Part shown: positions 8,575 through 17,906 of the stretch, one piece after another | Position numbering within the stretch: the stretch's first letter is position 1 | Layout of the letters: the number at the start of each line of letters is the position of its first letter | Origin: Woeseiaceae bacterium | GTDB taxonomy: Bacteria > Pseudomonadota > Gammaproteobacteria > Steroidobacterales > Woeseiaceae | NCBI GenBank assembly: GCA_028277185.1 | Contig: JANQGQ010000022.1 | Location: forward strand, 62,001-126,000 | DNA: 64,000 bases | Reading direction: 5' to 3' | Notes under the pieces: model-generated | The model's input: only the letters and a program-made list of their open reading frames with translations | Told to the model about the DNA's origin: nothing | Databases searched by the model: none | Translations under genes and position numbers: made by a program

Positions 8575-11535
8575 ATGAAAATCAGCATGTTCACCTGTCT
8601 CGCGTTGACCGTTTTGCTGTCCGCGCCAACGAAACCCGCGCTGGCACAATCCGAAGCGCTCGACGAAGTGGTCGTCACCGGGACGCGGATCAGGACTCCG
8701 AACTTCGAATCACCCAACCCGATTACGTCGCTCAGCAACCAGGACATGGCCTATACGGGCAGGACCAGTATCCAGGAGATCGTCAACGAAGTCGGCGCTC
8801 TGGTGGGCTCCGAGGGTGAGAGCGAAGTCAGCAACGGCGAAAACTTCCTGAACCTGCGCAACCTGGGCGCCAACCGAACGCTGGTGCTGGTGGACGGCCA
8901 GCGCTTCGTCAGCGGATCGAGCAGCGCATTCGGCAGCGCCGGCGGCACCTCCGCCGTCGACGTCAACGCGATTCCGCTGGCGATGATCGAACGCGTGGAC
9001 GTCTTCACCGGCGGCGCTTCCGCGGTTTACGGCGCCGACGCCGTCACCGGCGTCGTGAACTTCGTTCTCAAGGACGATTTCGAAGGGCTGGCGTTCGACG
9101 CGCAGTACGGTGACGCGCAAGACGGCGACTTCGAGGACCAGCAGTACTCGATCACCGCCGGACGCAACTTCGCCGGCGGGCGCGGTAACGTGATTGCAAG
9201 CCTGACCTACGGCCGACGGCCGATCGTACCGGCGACCGCGCGCGACGATTCCAGCATCAACGTGCACGAACGGGTCAACAATCTCGACGGACCGGTGCCC
9301 GAGTTCGTGCTCCTACCCGGCACCCAGGAAGCCTTTTTCACCGAAGGCGGCGCAAGGATCGATCCCTTCGAGATCTTCAGCGAGGGCTTCAACGGCGACG
9401 GCACGCCGTTCGAACACGGTATCAACGTCGGCAGTTTCGGCGGTACCGGCGAAATCGGCGGTGACGGTATACCGAACTGGCTGCTGTTCGCCCAGGCGAT
9501 TCGCCCCAAGAACGAACGCACGATCGCGACGATCAAAGCCCACTACGACGTGTCGGAGGCGTTCACGCCCTACGCCAGCGTGATCTACTCCGACGTCGCG
9601 AACGCTCAGTTCGAGCAGCACTCCCTGACGGTGGGCACCAACATCGCGCGCGACAACGCTTTCCTGCCCGCCTCCGTCCTGGCCGCCGCCGGGGGCCCGG
9701 CCGGGGGGCCACCCATCTTCATCAATCGCTGGGACCTCGACGGCGGAGTCCTCGACTACGAAACCGACAAGGAAACCTACCGCATCATCCTGGGTGCGGA
9801 GGGCGATCTGACCGACTGGCTGCGCTACGACGTGGCTTTCAACCGCGGCGAAACGGACCGGCGCGAAACGCTCAACAACAATCGCCTCTATGACCGCTAC
9901 CTGGCCGCCATCGATTCGGTCGACGACGGTTCCGGGAACGTCGTCTGCCGCAGCACCCTCGACCCGGCCAGCTTCAACAGCCTGCCGATCGATTTCATCT
10001 CGACGTCTTTCGATCCGACGCAGGGACCCGTCACGTTTACGGCCGGAGCCGGCAGCCCCTGCATACCGTTCAACCCGCTCACGACCGACGACAGCGTGAA
10101 CGAAGCCGCGGTCGACTGGATCTGGCGGCCGACGACGAGCCAGCTCGAAAACACGCAGACGGTGTTCACCGCGTACCTGGCCGGCGACAGCTCACCCTTT
10201 TTCGAGGTTCCCGGCGGGGCGGCCAGTTTCATCATTGGCGGCGAGTACCGAAAAGAGGAATCCACGGCCACGTTCGACGAGCTTTCCGGATCCGACCGCT
10301 CGGTAGCCTGGATTTCCGGCTCGAACCTGAGCGGCGACTTCGATGTCACCGAGGCGTTCCTCGAAGTATCGCTGCCGCTCTTCAAGGACGTGAACCCGTG
10401 GCTTTCCAGCCTGACCGTCAATGCCGCCTACCGCTTCTCGGACTATTCCACGATCGGCTCTACGGGTACGTGGGAATCGGGGCTCATCTGGGACCTGGCG
10501 GGCGGCTTCACGATCAGAGGCTCGGTGTCGTCGGCCGTGCGGGCGCCGAACATCGGTGAGCTGTTCGAGCCCAGGACCAGCATTTCGATCAGCCTGCCGC
10601 AGGATCCCTGCGACATCGACAACGTGAATCTGGGCTCGCCGACCCGGGCGGCGAACTGCGCAACGGAGCTGAACGCGATCGGCGTCGACCCCGCGACCTT
10701 CGACCCGCTGCTCGGTACCTTCTTCCCTGCCGTCGAGGGCGGCAACCCCGACCTGAAAGAAGAAACGGCGGACACCCAGACCATCGGGTTCGTCTGGCAG
10801 CCGACGTTCGTCGAGGGCCTGAGTTTCAGCGTCGACTACTACAACATCGACATCGCGGACGCGGTCATACGGCCCAACCAGATCGCGATCTTCAACGCCT
10901 GCTACGACTCCGCGACGCTGGACAATATTTTCTGCACGCTATTGAGCCGCGACCCGACAACGGGTGCGGCCAACTTCGTGGAGCTGCAGTCGGTCAACGT
11001 GGCCGAGATCCAGACCTCCGGCTACGAATTCAGCTCGATCTACGAACTCCCGGACACGAACGTCGGCGACTTCCGGTTTTCGATGAACGCGACCTATCTG
11101 GACGAGTTGAAAATTCAGAAATCGCCGTTGCCGATCCTGACCGACGACAAGGGGCTCTTCAACACCGACAGCGGGGGGTCGTCGCCCGAATGGGTCGTCA
11201 ACTTCGACCTGACCTGGCGATATGGCAACTGGGACGCCAACTACGGGCTGAACTACAGCAGCAAGACACTGCGACCGCCGCTGATCAACGCGCAGCGCGA
11301 CGAGGCCGCCAACATCATCGACGATCCCTTCGTGGACGCGTTCATCAACCACGACCTTCAGGTGGGATACGTCTTCAACGAGAGCATCCGCGTCTATGGG
11401 GGGATCCGAAACCTGTCGGACGAAGCGCCGGACAAGGTCCAGGGATCGCTGAACGGCCCCTCGGGACGCCAGGGCTTCGCGGGACGCACGTTCTATGCCG
11501 GAATGAACGCCAGCTTCGCGGATATCTGGAACTAG
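8575..11535 (+). CDS. TonB-dependent receptor (986 aa)
   Basis: Large outer-membrane receptor. Signal peptide about residues 1-24 (cleavage near PALA-QSE), followed by a TonB-box-like EVVVTGTRI, the plug domain (LVLVDGQRFV, ERVDVFTGGASAVYGADAV) and a long barrel with acidic extracellular loops, ending in FYAGMNASFADIW. The ATG at 8575 is chosen for its GAGG ribosome site seven bases upstream. No STN signalling domain is present. The type is the large proteobacterial receptor class often used for carbohydrates, peptides or other large organics rather than simple siderophores. Four in-frame cysteines in the loops may pair. Likely controlled by the AraC regulator just upstream. Confidence 0.94.
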   Translation: MKISMFTCLALTVLLSAPTKPALAQSEALDEVVVTGTRIRTPNFESPNPITSLSNQDMAYTGRTSIQEIVNEVGALVGSEGESEVSNGENFLNLRNLGANRTLVLVDGQRFVSGSSSAFGSAGGTSAVDVNAIPLAMIERVDVFTGGASAVYGADAVTGVVNFVLKDDFEGLAFDAQYGDAQDGDFEDQQYSITAGRNFAGGRGNVIASLTYGRRPIVPATARDDSSINVHERVNNLDGPVPEFVLLPGTQEAFFTEGGARIDPFEIFSEGFNGDGTPFEHGINVGSFGGTGEIGGDGIPNWLLFAQAIRPKNERTIATIKAHYDVSEAFTPYASVIYSDVANAQFEQHSLTVGTNIARDNAFLPASVLAAAGGPAGGPPIFINRWDLDGGVLDYETDKETYRIILGAEGDLTDWLRYDVAFNRGETDRRETLNNNRLYDRYLAAIDSVDDGSGNVVCRSTLDPASFNSLPIDFISTSFDPTQGPVTFTAGAGSPCIPFNPLTTDDSVNEAAVDWIWRPTTSQLENTQTVFTAYLAGDSSPFFEVPGGAASFIIGGEYRKEESTATFDELSGSDRSVAWISGSNLSGDFDVTEAFLEVSLPLFKDVNPWLSSLTVNAAYRFSDYSTIGSTGTWESGLIWDLAGGFTIRGSVSSAVRAPNIGELFEPRTSISISLPQDPCDIDNVNLGSPTRAANCATELNAIGVDPATFDPLLGTFFPAVEGGNPDLKEETADTQTIGFVWQPTFVEGLSFSVDYYNIDIADAVIRPNQIAIFNACYDSATLDNIFCTLLSRDPTTGAANFVELQSVNVAEIQTSGYEFSSIYELPDTNVGDFRFSMNATYLDELKIQKSPLPILTDDKGLFNTDSGGSSPEWVVNFDLTWRYGNWDANYGLNYSSKTLRPPLINAQRDEAANIIDDPFVDAFINHDLQVGYVFNESIRVYGGIRNLSDEAPDKVQGSLNGPSGRQGFAGRTFYAGMNASFADIWN

Positions 11536-11550
11536 GGAAGCTCTTAAGCG

Positions 11551-11579
11551 GATCGCGCGGGACTCGTTCCCGCGCGATC
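11551..11579 (+). terminator. Hairpin after the receptor gene
   Basis: A 12-bp perfect inverted repeat (GATCGCGCGGGA / TCCCGCGCGATC) with a five-base loop lies 15 bases after the receptor stop. It lacks a T-run, so it is a weak intrinsic terminator or an mRNA 3'-end stabiliser. Confidence 0.55.
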
Positions 11580-11642
11580 GTTCCGCGAGCGAAGGACGTT
11601 ACGGAACTCGTCGCGAGCAACGATCGCAAACACTTGAGTGCC

Positions 11643-11765
11643 ATGGACATCGTCGCCGTGTTGACGGAGGTCGTAAAGGCCCAGGAGGCCGGAATCCGCA
11701 GGCTCGAGTCCCGACTGGATGCGACGATGGTCAAGTACCGCGTAACGGCGTCAAACTCATACTGA
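11643..11765 (+). CDS. Possible 40-residue ORF or gene fragment
   Basis: A short frame encodes MDIVAVLTEVVKAQEAGIRR followed by a heptad-like helix (LESRLDATMVKYR). The same frame is open upstream and reads VTELVASNDRKHLSA before the ATG, so this may be the C-terminal coiled coil of a lost larger protein. No ribosome site is evident. It ends next to the convergent, C-terminally shortened HEPN gene. I would not insist it is expressed. Confidence 0.25.
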   Translation: MDIVAVLTEVVKAQEAGIRRLESRLDATMVKYRVTASNSY

Positions 11766-11773
11766 GCGTCTGT

Positions 11774-12061
11774 TCATTCAGTTAACTCGGGTTTGTTAAT
11801 TGTGTGTACGAGTGCCTGAATCGTTGTCTGATGGTGCCCGGGTTTGCTCCTGGCAGGCCTGAGCCCATTCGCCCATAGGGCGACCATGCTCAACTGAGTA
11901 ATAGCTCGATAGGCGGCGTCGAGACGCGTTTCAGGGCTGATTGACTCTTGCCGGGCGTCGGCGATGCTGCGCTCTGCCGACTCGAGCATTCGGTGAACCT
12001 GCCTCGTATCTGTCTCATGCTCTTTCAGTTGCCCTATGCTCAACAAGTTCTGCAAGCTCAT
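11774..12061 (-). CDS. HEPN-domain protein, C-terminally shortened
   Basis: 95-residue protein matching the first two-thirds of HEPN proteins that accompany nucleotidyltransferases: a LLSIGQLKEHETD opening, ISPETRLDAAYRAITQL, then ALWANGLRPARSKPGHHQTTIQAL. The R-x4-H motif (RSKPGH) typical of HEPN RNases is present. Family members usually continue about 40-50 residues with a VLDxLRxxRNxxDY-type helix; here the frame ends soon after the motif. The gene overlaps the 3' end of the nucleotidyltransferase gene by 47 bases. It would be the toxin half of an MNT-HEPN module, but the missing C-terminal helix makes activity uncertain. Confidence 0.75.
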   Translation of the reverse strand: MSLQNLLSIGQLKEHETDTRQVHRMLESAERSIADARQESISPETRLDAAYRAITQLSMVALWANGLRPARSKPGHHQTTIQALVHTINKPELTE

Positions 12062-12638
12062 CCCTGTTCGCCTTTAGAAACAAAATCGGCTCACTCAATG
12101 CCCGAGTTACGAAACGATCCTTCTTTGCAGACAGATCAGAAAACTCTTTCCGCGACATGACGACCGGGTTGACTTCGCGCCTCAGAGTGTCCTGGATCGG
12201 GTACAACGCTTTTACTACCTCCCGCAGGGATACGTCGCCCAGTACACAGATGTCCAGATCGCTGCCGGCTGTTTGCCGTCCGCTGGCCATAGACCCAAAA
12301 ACGAACGCCACCTGAATCCCGTCGCCCAAGTCAGACAAGGCATCTTGCAGCAGTGACGTCAGCCCCATCGTCTTACGGAAGATCGTCGCAAGTTCCTCGT
12401 ATATTGAGCAATCGCTGTTTGCGCGGTAGAAGACTTGATTTCCGATCTTCTCGCGGAGCAGCAACCCGGATGCTGCCATCGCTTTCAATTCACGGTGCAG
12501 CGATCCGGCGGACACCCCGGTAATCCGCTCGAGCTGCCGAACGTGAAACTGCTCGTCTGGACGCAGGAACAGCACCGCCAGTACCTGGCGCCGATACGGA
12601 CTGAACATGAACTCGATTGGCTGCTTCGGCATACACAT
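12015..12638 (-). CDS. wHTH-nucleotidyltransferase fusion (MNT antitoxin-like)
   Basis: 207-residue protein with two parts. Residues 12-75 form a winged helix of ArsR type (FHVRQLERITGVSAGSLHRE). Residues 105-180 form a minimal nucleotidyltransferase with the signature GSMASGRQTAGSDLD (Gly115-Ser116, Asp127, Asp129). Such MNT proteins inactivate HEPN RNases, some by AMPylating them; the fused wHTH suggests it also represses its own promoter. A second in-frame ATG at 12632 is possible as start. A promoter and three operator-like half-sites lie just upstream. Confidence 0.85.
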   Translation of the reverse strand: MCMPKQPIEFMFSPYRRQVLAVLFLRPDEQFHVRQLERITGVSAGSLHRELKAMAASGLLLREKIGNQVFYRANSDCSIYEELATIFRKTMGLTSLLQDALSDLGDGIQVAFVFGSMASGRQTAGSDLDICVLGDVSLREVVKALYPIQDTLRREVNPVVMSRKEFSDLSAKKDRFVTRALSEPILFLKANRDELAELVEHRATERA

Positions 12639-12690
12639 GAATTTGTTCTCAAATTCGCTTCAATTGTAGTGAATTTGAGAATACGTGCAA
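12639..12690 (-). promoter_or_regulatory. Promoter with three GAATTTG half-sites for the MNT-HEPN operon
   Basis: On the minus strand a -35 TTGCAC (12690-12685) and a -10 TACAAT (12668-12663) are 16 bases apart. Three copies of GAATTTG or its complement lie at 12639-12645, 12650-12656 and 12671-12677. Arms 12646-12656 and 12671-12681 form an 11-bp perfect inverted repeat. Centre-to-centre distances are 11 and 21 bases, one and two helical turns, and one copy sits in the promoter spacer. This is a good operator for the wHTH-MNT protein. Confidence 0.65.
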
Positions 12691-12764
12691 GCCGTATGGT
12701 CCCCGCTTCTGCCAGACGATTCAGAGAAGTCGATCAGCCAATACCGGGTTTTACGGTTCGCCCA

Positions 12765-14150
12765 TCAGATCGCGATCGCCTGACCGAGCTCCGGGACGTG
12801 TACCGGCGCCGCCAGTCGGTCCCGCAGTTCGCGCGCCAGCGGGGTCTGCGCACGCTCCTCGCCGTGCACGAGGTAGACGGGCGGCCGATTCGCAAACGCG
12901 CCGTACCAGTCGACGAGATCCTGCTGATCCGCGTGCGCCGACAATCCGCCGATCGTGTGAACGCGCGCCCGCACCGGATAGGTTTCGCCCCATAAGCGGA
13001 TCTCCTCCGCGCCGTCGACGATGCGTCGTCCAAGCGTGCCGTGTGCCTGATAGCCGACGATGACCAGGTGGCACTCGGGGCGCCAGATGTTGTGCTTCAG
13101 GTGGTGATGAATCCGGCCGCCGCTGCACATGCCGCTGCCCGCGATCACGATTGCGCCCGACTGGATCCCGTTGATCACCATCGACTCCTCGGTCGACTCC
13201 GTCATGTGGAAGTTGTCGAGGTCCGGCAGATTCGAGGTCGGGCCAAACAGGTTCGCCCCGTAGAGGTGGCGGTAGTGGCCGTACACGCGAGTAGCGTCGA
13301 TGCCCATCGGGCTATCGAGAAAGATGTGCCAGCGGGAGAGATTCCAGCGCCGGGCGTGCTCGGCGAACAGATAGAGGATGTCCTGCGTTCGCCCCACCGT
13401 AAAGCTCGGAACCAGGATGTTGCCCTGGGCTGCCCGCGCCGACTCGAACAGTTCGCTGAGTTCCTCGATGGTCTCGTCGAATGGCCGGTGCAGCCGGTCA
13501 CCGTAAGTGCTTTCCATGAGGACGGCATCGGCGCGCTTCAGCCGCGCGGGTGGATTCATCACGGGCGCGTCGCGATAGCCGAGATCGCCGCTGAGGACGA
13601 GAACACGTTGCCGCCCCTCCTCGACATAGCGGAGTTCGACGATGGACGAGCCGAGAATGTGTCCCGCGTCGTGGAACGTTACCGTCAGCCCGGGCACCGC
13701 CTCGAAGGACTCGCCGTAAGCGTAGCTCTCGAACAGCGCGAGACTCGCCTCCGCTTCCGAGCGGGTGTATAGCGGCTCGACGAAAGCCTCTCCACGCTGC
13801 CGCCGGCGCTTGTTCTCCCACTCCGCGTCCTTCTCGTTCAGATAACCGGAATCGGGCAGCATGATCGCACACAGCGCCCGCGTCGCGTTCTGCGCGTACA
13901 CCGGACCGGCAAAGCCGCGCTTGAAAAGCAACGGCACACGGCCCGAGTGATCGATGTGCGCGTGACTCAGGATTACGGCATCGATCTCGCCTACCGCAAA
14001 CGGGAACGGTTCTTCGTTGCGCCGCTCGGCCGTCTTTCCGCCCTGAACGAGACCGCACTCGAGCAGCACGGTGTGCTCGCCGGCGCGAACGACATACAGC
14101 GATCCGGTGACTTCGCCGGTCGCGCCCTGGAACTCGAGTGTAAACGCCAT
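12765..14150 (-). CDS. Beta-CASP metallo-beta-lactamase-fold RNase-like hydrolase
   Basis: 461-residue cytoplasmic metallo-hydrolase of the CPSF73/YSH1-like group. The zinc motif HAHIDH is at residues 63-68; an aspartate strand (LVLSGDLGYRDAPV) and the beta-CASP insert follow (ESTYGDR, VPSFTVGRTQ, SGMCSGGRI), then GYQAHGTLGR and the last histidine motif GGLSAHADQQDL. These residues predict RNA processing or exonuclease activity. It is read alone, divergent from the host-attachment gene. Length fits the family (about 450-470). Confidence 0.93.
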   Translation of the reverse strand: MAFTLEFQGATGEVTGSLYVVRAGEHTVLLECGLVQGGKTAERRNEEPFPFAVGEIDAVILSHAHIDHSGRVPLLFKRGFAGPVYAQNATRALCAIMLPDSGYLNEKDAEWENKRRRQRGEAFVEPLYTRSEAEASLALFESYAYGESFEAVPGLTVTFHDAGHILGSSIVELRYVEEGRQRVLVLSGDLGYRDAPVMNPPARLKRADAVLMESTYGDRLHRPFDETIEELSELFESARAAQGNILVPSFTVGRTQDILYLFAEHARRWNLSRWHIFLDSPMGIDATRVYGHYRHLYGANLFGPTSNLPDLDNFHMTESTEESMVINGIQSGAIVIAGSGMCSGGRIHHHLKHNIWRPECHLVIVGYQAHGTLGRRIVDGAEEIRLWGETYPVRARVHTIGGLSAHADQQDLVDWYGAFANRPPVYLVHGEERAQTPLARELRDRLAAPVHVPELGQAIAI

Positions 14151-14299
14151 GACGGGCTGTTACTCTTTGCTTCTGCAGCAAGCGAAAACCCGTATCGCAC
14201 CGCCGCTATCGCCGAGTCAATAAGTAATTCTCCGCGTTGCTCAACGCGTCAGCGGCGGCAAGCCTGAAGCGGCAGGGGGAGCCGTAACGGAGAAACGCC

Positions 14300-14752
14300 A
14301 TGAACGCCAAGGCCCTCAACGGCTACTGGGTCGTCGTCGCGGACGACTATCAGGCGATCGTCTACGCACGTGAGTCCAGAACCGGTCCGATGACCGAACA
14401 CGCGCGGTTTACTTGCGACGACGCGCGTAAGTCTGCCGAAGCGCAGCTTGCGGATAAAGGCGGCCGCAGTTTCGACAGTCACGGCCAGGGCCGTCACACG
14501 ATGACTCGCGAAGGCGGCAGCCCGGAGGTGCAGGCGCGCGAGGCTTTTGCCCGCGAACTCGCCGACTACATTGCAAAAGCCGGCCACGCCAACGAGTTCG
14601 GCTACTACGCCATCGTCGCGGCACCGAAGTTTCTGGGCGCGTTGCGCAACGCCCTGCCCTCGCGAACGAAGGAAGAACCCTACGCCGTCGTCGACAAGGC
14701 GGTGGTCGGTCGCGACCCGGAGTTCATCGCGGCCCTCGTGGACAATGCCTGA
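14300..14752 (+). CDS. Host attachment family protein
   Basis: 150-residue soluble protein resembling the family 'protein required for attachment to host cells'. It shows the opening WVVVADDYQAIVY, a GGRSFDSHGQGRH loop, then the conserved helix FARELADYIAKAGHANEFGYYAIVAAPKFLG and the ending VVGRDPEFI. The family was first linked to plant-host attachment but is common in free-living proteobacteria, and its true function is unclear. The start ATG has a GGAG site (GGAGAAACGCC) upstream. Confidence 0.85.
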   Translation: MNAKALNGYWVVVADDYQAIVYARESRTGPMTEHARFTCDDARKSAEAQLADKGGRSFDSHGQGRHTMTREGGSPEVQAREAFARELADYIAKAGHANEFGYYAIVAAPKFLGALRNALPSRTKEEPYAVVDKAVVGRDPEFIAALVDNA

Positions 14753-14784
14753 AAGAAAAGGGCCGCCTCATCGTGAGGCGGCCC
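14753..14784 (-). terminator. Rho-independent terminator for the minus-strand receptor
   Basis: An 11-bp perfect stem (GGGCCGCCTCA / TGAGGCGGCCC) with a three-base loop is followed on the minus strand by a T-rich tract (TTTTCTTTC). It ends the convergent receptor transcript, 32 bases past its stop, and also lies right after the host-attachment stop, so it may serve both sides. Confidence 0.85.
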
Positions 14785-14815
14785 CGCTGCGGCCTTTCGG
14801 CCTGAGCTAAAGGTC

Positions 14816-17764
14816 TCAGTTCGTCCGATAGTTGAACTGAAGATACCAGGCGGCGCCAACCGTATCGTAGGCTTCGGCGGCCGTGTTGGTTCCCGTGTTG
14901 CCGTACTGCGTTTCCTGCGGCAGGATCGGCGGCTTCTCGTCGAACGCATTGTTGAGGCCGACACGGACCGTGTACGGGCCCGTCTCCCAGCTCAGGGACA
15001 CGTCGTGATAGAACACAGCGTCCACTTCGTTCACGTCAGGCGCAAGTCCGAGCGTGCAGATGCAGTCATTCTCGTTCAGCAGTTCCGGCGTGTTCGAGTC
15101 CTTCGCTGCACTCCAGTAACGCATACGCCAGTTGAACGCGAAGTCGTCCCAGAAATACGTGACGTTGGTCCGCGCGCGGCTGTCCGGCGTGAGAATCTCG
15201 CCCCTGTCGTCGTCGACGTCGCCGCTGATGATGCCGATCTGATCCCAGCTCAGGAGCTGGTTCCAGACGAGCGAGGTCACGAGCGACCCCGGACCGATGT
15301 CCGTTGCGTAGGCAAGCTCGATGTCGAGACCGTCGGTCTCGAAGCGGTTCTCGTTGGACTCGCCGGAATCGACACCGGTCAGATTACCGGCGCCCGGCCT
15401 GAGATCGCGACGTGCGCGGCCGCCGGGCTGGATGCCGGGTCCGCAGGTGGGGTCGAAGTCCGCCGGCGCAACGTTGTAGCAGCGCTCGAGCACTGTCGTG
15501 CGCAAGGTCGTCGCGATGCCGTCGTCGATCTCGATGTTGTAGTAGTCGATTGCGGCCGAGAATCCGTCGAGGAACTCAGGCTGCCAGACAACGCCGAACG
15601 TAAACGAATCGGCCGTCTCCTCCTGAACCAGCGGATTGCCTCCGACGAAACCGCCCGTGCCCTGCGCCTCGATCTGCGTCAGCGTAAACGAGCCCTGATC
15701 GTCGATGCGGTCCTGAATGACCTGAATCGAGCGGCAGTTCTCGGCGACGTTACCCGTGCTCGCATTCGTGACGCCGTTACAGGGATCCTGCAGGTTTCTG
15801 AAGGTCTCTCCGGCGCCCGCGAACAGCTCCGAGATGTTCGGCGCGCGCACCGACTGCGAGTACGTACCGCGGAAGCGCAGAGAATCGATCACCGGTGCAT
15901 CGAAACCGGTCTTCCAGGTCGTGAGTTCGCCGACGGTGGAGTAGTCGCCGTAGCGGACGGCTGCATCGAGCGTCAGTCGCGACAGTACCGGCGCGCTGAC
16001 CTCGAAGTAACCTTCGACGACGTCGAAATCGCCGTTCGTCGGCGCCGTCGCGTTGCCGCCGCCGACACCCGTCTGGGCGAAGCCGGAGTTGATCTCCGCA
16101 CCGGTTTCCTGACGATACTCGACGCCGCCGGCGACCGCGACGGCACCGCCGGGCAGTTCGACCGGCGTTACACCGGTGATGCCGACGTGGACGATCTCCT
16201 GCTCAACGATCGTCTTCAGGTTACCGGGCGCCTGCAGGTACGTCACGGCTTCGGGCGAAATCGTCCCTTCGCCAAATACGTTGAACGGGACGCAACCCTG
16301 GATGCGCGCCAACTCGTTGACGCAACGCAGCTGGTTGTCCGGCCCTACCTCGACGTCGAGCGCCAGCGCGGCACGTTCGGTGTTGATCTGGCCCGTTTCC
16401 TCCTGATTCTGCTCGGTACGGCCGTAGCTTGCATAGATCTCGGCGTCCCAATTGTCGTTGAGCTCGATGTCGAGACCGACGAGACCGCGAGTGGTCGTGC
16501 GATCGATCTCCGATTTACGCGGTCCGAACTCGACGAGCCGGCGGACCCAACCGTTGGTGCCTAGCTCCCTGGTGTTCGTGACACCGGCATCGAGCAGGTT
16601 CTGCCGCAACAGGTCCGGCAGCAGCGGATAGGTAGCCACGTCGAAACCGAAGTCACCGTTGCGACTGAACTGGAAGATGTCGTCGTTGATGCTGAGCGCG
16701 AACGGCTCGATCTCCGAGTCGGTACGGACCGTCGACCAGTTCAACTCCGTGAACGCCTCGACGTTGTCCGCCAACGGGTAGGTCGCGAATGCGGATCCGA
16801 AGCGGCGCTCAACCGGATTGAATATCGTCCGGAACGCTGCACGATTGAAACGATCGGAAACCTCCGGCGTGCCGAACGGTCCGTCGGCATTGCTGGGATC
16901 CTGAAATACCGAGCCATCGCCGTTGAATTGATCGCCGGGACCGGGCGGGTTCAGACGACCCTGCGGCGGGAAGCTCGAACCGAGCCAGACGACCGACTCA
17001 CCGAAGCCGTCGCCGTCGAGATCGGCGTACACGGAATCGAACGCGGAACGGCTGCGCTCGCGAGACCGCAGCGGTTCGTCGTTGGAATAGCCGAACGAGA
17101 GAAGGCCGAAACCGCCCTGCCCGAACTCGCCGCCGAGCGTGAACGTGATGTCCTGCTTCTCCTTGTCGCCTTTCGTCGCCGCACCGACCTGGACGTCGAC
17201 GTCGATACCTTCGAAGTCGGTCTTGGTGATGATGTTGACGACGCCGGCCACGGCGTCGGAGCCGTAGATAGCGGAAGCCCCGCCGGTCAGTACTTCGACG
17301 CGTTCGATCATGGCCGCCGGTATGGCGTTCAGATCGACGCCGTAACCGCCGCCCGGCGGCGTGCCGGAAACGAAACGCCGGCCGTTGACCAGCACCAGCG
17401 TACGTTCGGTACCGAGGAAACGGAGGTCCGTCAGGTTCAGGCCGGAAAACGTCGTCGAAAACGCGGTGTTGGCGTTGTTGAACGTGGAAACGGCCTGCGG
17501 GATCGTCTGCATCAGATCGCCGAGGTTGGTCGTCCCGGTTGCAGAGATCTCCGCGCTGCCGATGACCGATACCGGCGTAGAGCTCGTAAAGGTATTGCGC
17601 TTGATGCGCGATCCGGTCACGACGATTTCCTCGAGACTCTCGGGATCCACGGCATCTGCTCCCGGTGCTTGTTGAGCATGAGCCGATCCGAGGCAGACTG
17701 CCGCCGAGACGCACGTCACAGCGACAGACCACCTGAGACGACTCAGGTGTCGTAGGTCTTTCAT
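14816..17764 (-). CDS. TonB-dependent receptor (982 aa)
   Basis: Large outer-membrane receptor with signal peptide (residues 1-30, ending GSAHA-QQ), TonB-box-like EEIVVTGSRI, plug (LVLVNGRRFV, ERVEVLTGGASAIYGSDAV) and barrel ending WYLQFNYRT. It is of the same large class as the receptor at 8575 but clearly diverged. Several loop cysteines are present. An AAGGGGG ribosome site precedes the ATG. The upstream region holds several GGTTGC/GCAACC repeats. No regulator is adjacent, and the substrate cannot be read from sequence. Confidence 0.94.
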   Translation of the reverse strand: MKDLRHLSRLRWSVAVTCVSAAVCLGSAHAQQAPGADAVDPESLEEIVVTGSRIKRNTFTSSTPVSVIGSAEISATGTTNLGDLMQTIPQAVSTFNNANTAFSTTFSGLNLTDLRFLGTERTLVLVNGRRFVSGTPPGGGYGVDLNAIPAAMIERVEVLTGGASAIYGSDAVAGVVNIITKTDFEGIDVDVQVGAATKGDKEKQDITFTLGGEFGQGGFGLLSFGYSNDEPLRSRERSRSAFDSVYADLDGDGFGESVVWLGSSFPPQGRLNPPGPGDQFNGDGSVFQDPSNADGPFGTPEVSDRFNRAAFRTIFNPVERRFGSAFATYPLADNVEAFTELNWSTVRTDSEIEPFALSINDDIFQFSRNGDFGFDVATYPLLPDLLRQNLLDAGVTNTRELGTNGWVRRLVEFGPRKSEIDRTTTRGLVGLDIELNDNWDAEIYASYGRTEQNQEETGQINTERAALALDVEVGPDNQLRCVNELARIQGCVPFNVFGEGTISPEAVTYLQAPGNLKTIVEQEIVHVGITGVTPVELPGGAVAVAGGVEYRQETGAEINSGFAQTGVGGGNATAPTNGDFDVVEGYFEVSAPVLSRLTLDAAVRYGDYSTVGELTTWKTGFDAPVIDSLRFRGTYSQSVRAPNISELFAGAGETFRNLQDPCNGVTNASTGNVAENCRSIQVIQDRIDDQGSFTLTQIEAQGTGGFVGGNPLVQEETADSFTFGVVWQPEFLDGFSAAIDYYNIEIDDGIATTLRTTVLERCYNVAPADFDPTCGPGIQPGGRARRDLRPGAGNLTGVDSGESNENRFETDGLDIELAYATDIGPGSLVTSLVWNQLLSWDQIGIISGDVDDDRGEILTPDSRARTNVTYFWDDFAFNWRMRYWSAAKDSNTPELLNENDCICTLGLAPDVNEVDAVFYHDVSLSWETGPYTVRVGLNNAFDEKPPILPQETQYGNTGTNTAAEAYDTVGAAWYLQFNYRTN

Positions 17765-17823
17765 TGGGTTTCCCCCTTATGCACTTAAATTCCGACTCTG
17801 GCGAGCCGGCCCCTTATCTTCGT

Positions 17824-17906
17824 GTTGCAACCAAGCGACAAAATATCTGTTGACAAACGGTTGCCTGGCTGTGGGGTACGACGCGCGTGCAACAAGAATG
17901 GTTGCA
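17824..17906 (-). promoter_or_regulatory. Cluster of GGTTGC/GCAACC repeats upstream of the receptor
   Basis: The receptor's upstream region contains GTTGCAACC at 17824-17832, GGTTGC at 17859-17864 and an inverted pair TGCAAC-N7-GTTGCA at 17888-17906. A possible minus-strand promoter is TTGTCG, 17 bases, GATAAG within the same stretch. The rest of 17765-18120 shows one more inverted repeat, TGTTGT/ACAACA at 18021-18038, and no gene. The factor is unknown. Confidence 0.4.

Noticed and set aside
15005-16564. Open plus-strand frame of 519 codons
   Set aside because: Antisense to the receptor gene at 14816-17764; low-complexity Arg/Val/Asp-rich translation, no family similarity.
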